From positions 1 through 34,671 of the forward strand of contig JACQQF010000076.1 of assembly GCA_016207095.1 (NCBI GenBank): a DNA stretch of 34,671 nt, written 5' to 3'. The notes under the pieces are model-generated. The model did not search any database, was not told the DNA's origin, and saw only the letters and a list, made by a program, of their open reading frames with translations. Numbering within the stretch: position 1 is the stretch's first letter; each line of letters begins with the position of its first letter. The stretch is from Candidatus Methylomirabilota bacterium (lineage in GTDB: Bacteria; Methylomirabilota; Methylomirabilia; Methylomirabilales; Methylomirabilaceae). Positions 33,097 to 34,671 of this stretch are shown piece after piece. The translations under genes and the position numbers were made by a program.

Positions 33097-33666
33097 TCAG
33101 ATCCGCACAAGCCCATTGTCTGACTCTTGATATCGCAGTCCACACTCCGCGCAAGCTAAATTCTGTTCAAGCCGTGACGCACATTGACAGACCCAACCAC
33201 TAAATCGTGCAGGATTACCACCGACTAGAGAATACGGAGGCACGTTCCGAAGGACGACGGATCCCAACGCAACAAAGGCATAGCTCCCAATTGTGACTCC
33301 GCACAGGATTGTCGCATTCGCGCCTATCGTGGCCCCATCCTCCACTACCGTAGGCAGAAAATGGGACTTGGGTGTCCGTCGCCCAGCCCGGGGTCTAAGA
33401 ACATTGGTAAACACTGCGTTCGGACCAACGAAAACCTTATTCCCTAACCTTACCCCGTCCCACAAGGCGACTCCGTTCTTGATGGTGCAGTCATTCCCGA
33501 TGACTGCACCCTCTTCCACAAAGACACCCTCGCCTAGATTACATCGGGCACCCACCCGGGCTTTGCGCATGACATGAGTAAAAGCCCACACTCGCGTACC
33601 CTCTCCGATATCGCAATCTTCTACAAGGGCACACTTATGTATCTGCACGCTGGGATCGATAGCCAT
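33097..33666 (-). CDS. WbpD/WlbB-like hexapeptide N-acetyltransferase
   Basis: 189 residues, the usual length. Left-handed beta-helix repeats run from about 12 to 155 (VWAFTHVMRKARVGARCNLG, GVFVEEGAVIGNDCTIKNGV, VFVGPNAVFTNVL). The C-terminal cysteines C160, C162, C172 and C175 (CQCASRL, CAECGLRY) form the small zinc-type tail seen in WbpD/WlbB enzymes. It would acetylate the 3-amino group of UDP-GlcNAc3NA to give UDP-2,3-diacetamido-2,3-dideoxy-glucuronate, using acetyl-CoA. It is the first enzyme gene of the locus, with a perfect ribosome site, so it is probably strongly translated. Confidence 0.9.
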   Translation of the reverse strand: MAIDPSVQIHKCALVEDCDIGEGTRVWAFTHVMRKARVGARCNLGEGVFVEEGAVIGNDCTIKNGVALWDGVRLGNKVFVGPNAVFTNVLRPRAGRRTPKSHFLPTVVEDGATIGANATILCGVTIGSYAFVALGSVVLRNVPPYSLVGGNPARFSGWVCQCASRLEQNLACAECGLRYQESDNGLVRI

Positions 33667-33673
33667 TATACTG

Positions 33674-33681
33674 ACCTCCTT
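33674..33681 (-). promoter_or_regulatory. Perfect Shine-Dalgarno of the first biosynthetic gene
   Basis: AAGGAGGT on the minus strand, seven bases before the ATG at 33666. Most other starts in the locus have weak or no sites, so this one stands out and fixes the start of the acetyltransferase. Confidence 0.85.
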
Positions 33682-33791
33682 GAAGAGCAGACGGGGACTG
33701 TGACAAACTGGGGCGACTCAACGAGGAGGGGCCAACGCCTGATCTCAACAACCTGTCATGAGGCGCTCGTGGTTTTCCACCATCGCTGACC

Positions 33792-34394
33792 TCACACAGG
33801 CACCACATCAGCAGCATCGATATCGACCGAGGCCCCTTGCCTGAGGAGGCTGATGCCAACAAGCAGCCGCGCCCGTGGGCCTTTTCGGATCAGAAGCCCG
33901 CGGAGACCAGCCAGCGGACCACGAATGACTTCAACCGGCTTCCCCGGTTCCAGGGTCGGGTGGGGGTCCACCGGCAGGATGCTGGTCACCAGACGGCGGA
34001 CTGCCTCGACCTCTTCAACAGGGACCGGCATCGGTCGGCCCGCGACCCCAAGGACTTCCACTACTCCCGCAGCCATCTTCACCTGCCGGTGGTGACCAGC
34101 GCAGCATCTGATGAAGCAATAGCCGGGGAAAAGAGGGAATTGGACATGGACGCGCCGGTCCTTCCATTGGCGAATCCGGTCAACCAAGGGGAGAAAAACC
34201 TCGAAGCCGCGTCGCTCCAAATATCGCGAGGTCACCTTCTCATGCCGGGATCGGGTGCGTAGGGCATACCAGTGTTGCAGGGGGCCTTCAGCTCCGAGGC
34301 CTTCCTTCACAGAGGTATCGGATGGGTCAGCACGACCTGAATGGTCTGTGTAACCAGTTGGGATCGCCACGCCTCGAACTTTACCTCTGGACAC
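33792..34394 (-). CDS. NusG-paralogue transcription elongation factor (UpxY/RfaH/LoaP type)
   Basis: 200 residues from GTG 34394, chosen for AGAGG eight bases upstream. NGN domain at about 42-140: WYALRTRSRHEKVTSRYLER, FEVFLPLVDRIRQWKDRRV and the FPLFPGYCFIRC stretch, all characteristic of specialised NusG paralogues. A KOW domain follows (about 148-198: PGKPVEVIRGPLAGLRGLLI). The first 40 residues are unconserved. Such factors bind RNA polymerase, prevent premature termination and allow long polysaccharide operons to be read to the end; in several lineages they are encoded as the first gene of the operon they control. Position, orientation and the long same-strand run here fit that role. Separation from the next gene is 125 nt. 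Confidence 0.92.
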   Translation of the reverse strand: MSRGKVRGVAIPTGYTDHSGRADPSDTSVKEGLGAEGPLQHWYALRTRSRHEKVTSRYLERRGFEVFLPLVDRIRQWKDRRVHVQFPLFPGYCFIRCCAGHHRQVKMAAGVVEVLGVAGRPMPVPVEEVEAVRRLVTSILPVDPHPTLEPGKPVEVIRGPLAGLRGLLIRKGPRARLLVGISLLRQGASVDIDAADVVPV

Positions 34395-34501
34395 AGCTTC
34401 GCCCTCTCACTTACAGCCCAAGCCTCGACAGCACGTACCAGTTGGGAGGGTTAAACGGGCTTGAACCGTTTCATGATGCGCCGGGTGCCTTCCCTATTGG
34501 T

Positions 34502-34581
34502 TGTAGGGGCGCCGCTTGCTGCGCCCCCCTGAAGGGCAGGGCAAGCCCTTCGACAGGCTCAGGACAGGCCCTGCCCCTACA
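34502..34581. repeat. 80-bp palindromic dispersed-type repeat
   Basis: Perfect 9-bp terminal inverted repeat TGTAGGGGC (34502-34510) and GCCCCTACA (34573-34581). Inside is a 7-bp stem gaagggc/gcccttc (34531-34537, 34545-34551) and the sequence cttcgacaggctcaggaca, which resembles a widespread REP/MITE-like repeat of many bacterial genomes. No transposase is present. Copy number cannot be seen from this window. Confidence 0.65.
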
Positions 34582-34646
34582 CACGTTGACCTGGGAGGTC
34601 ATTCCGAACTGGTGTCCTGAGTCAGACATTCGGACCATAATTTTTC

Positions 34647-34670
34647 CCCTCCCCCTTAGATGGGGGAGGG
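34647..34670. repeat. Palindromic repeat with 9-bp stem
   Basis: CCCTCCCCC (34647-34655), loop TTAGAT, GGGGGAGGG (34662-34670); the stem may continue past the window edge. No U-tract follows on either strand, so it is not an intrinsic terminator; a dispersed palindrome is more likely. Confidence 0.6.
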
Positions 34671-34671
34671 C

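Larger units (their letters stand above)
34395..34671 (-). other. Operon leader / intergenic region
   Basis: 277 nt upstream of the NusG-paralogue gene. It contains two palindromic repeats, a perfect TGACCT-GGG-AGGTCA inverted repeat (587-601 of the 34-kb block, i.e. 34587-34601) and a small hairpin (34453-34458 with 34466-34471) in the transcribed leader. I see no convincing sigma70 promoter and no coding frame. Confidence 0.5.

Noticed and set aside
34453..34471. Leader hairpin AAACGG/CCGTTT as a terminator or ops-like element
   Set aside because: Only six base pairs and no U-tract, and it does not match the enterobacterial ops sequence; kept only as a candidate in the antitermination finding.
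34647..34670. Hairpin as an intrinsic terminator of an upstream operon
   Set aside because: The stem is followed by A-rich sequence on the minus strand and by the window edge on the plus strand; no T-tract in the right place.
1..34671. CRISPR arrays, tRNA/rRNA genes, transposases, phage genes, toxin-antitoxin or defence systems
   Set aside because: None seen: no regularly spaced repeats, no structural RNA signatures, and no protein with transposase, integrase or defence motifs.

Overview
The window reads as one long polysaccharide (O-antigen, capsule or exopolysaccharide) biosynthesis locus. Every supported gene lies on the minus strand, so transcription runs from the right end (about 34.4 kb) to the left edge. 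Dense coding, many 1-14 nt overlaps (TGATG, ATGA, GTGA) and frequent GTG/TTG starts point to one or a few very long transcripts. A Wzx-type flippase, lipid-linked sugar GTs and several GT-C membrane transferases imply a Gram-negative-style envelope. Base composition is moderately high in GC. The dispersed palindromes at the right edge resemble those of some deep-branching Gram-negative lineages (Methylomirabilota, Nitrospirota); this placement is a low-confidence guess.

Layout in order of transcription. 34.67-34.4 kb: leader with two palindromic repeats. 34.39-33.79: a NusG-paralogue elongation factor (UpxY/RfaH/LoaP type), the presumed operon-specific antiterminator. 33.67-29.25: a WbpD/WlbB-like acetyltransferase, a GT-C membrane protein, a WlbA/WbpB-like oxidoreductase and a WbpE/WlbC-like aminotransferase, which together fit a 2,3-diamino-2,3-dideoxy-uronate pathway. 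29.26-26.33: an SDR, a NeuD/PglD-type acetyltransferase, a second DegT aminotransferase and the decayed tail of a GT2 gene. 26.32-18.31: a tightly overlapped run of GT4, FAD oxidoreductase, GT2, SDR, TIM-barrel isomerase, GT2, methyltransferase and sugar C-methyltransferase; this is the least understood part and the best candidate for undescribed chemistry. 18.27-9.70: Wzx flippase, GT2/GT-C pairs and two more methyltransferases. 9.56-6.52: GT2, PglD-type acetyltransferase, third DegT aminotransferase and a second GT2 remnant. 6.50-3.71: rfbF, an SDR and rfbG, which make and process CDP-4-keto-6-deoxyglucose. 3.70-0.70: a GT4, a remnant of an rmlD N-terminus and a fourth GT-C protein. 0.69-1: the start of a DUF4330/IPT-domain protein that runs off the window.

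Taken together, the genes make several unusual nucleotide sugars (a diacetamido-uronate, one or two N-acylated amino-deoxy sugars, and a CDP-6-deoxy sugar that may be C-methylated). They then assemble these on a lipid carrier, flip the product with Wzx, and probably decorate it in the periplasm with polyprenyl-phosphate sugars through the GT-C enzymes. No initiating phosphoglycosyltransferase, recognisable Wzy/Wzz/Wza, UDP-GlcNAc 6-dehydrogenase or complete rhamnose pathway is seen, so those functions lie elsewhere or are absent. Three gene remnants at cassette borders show that the locus grew by cassette exchange.
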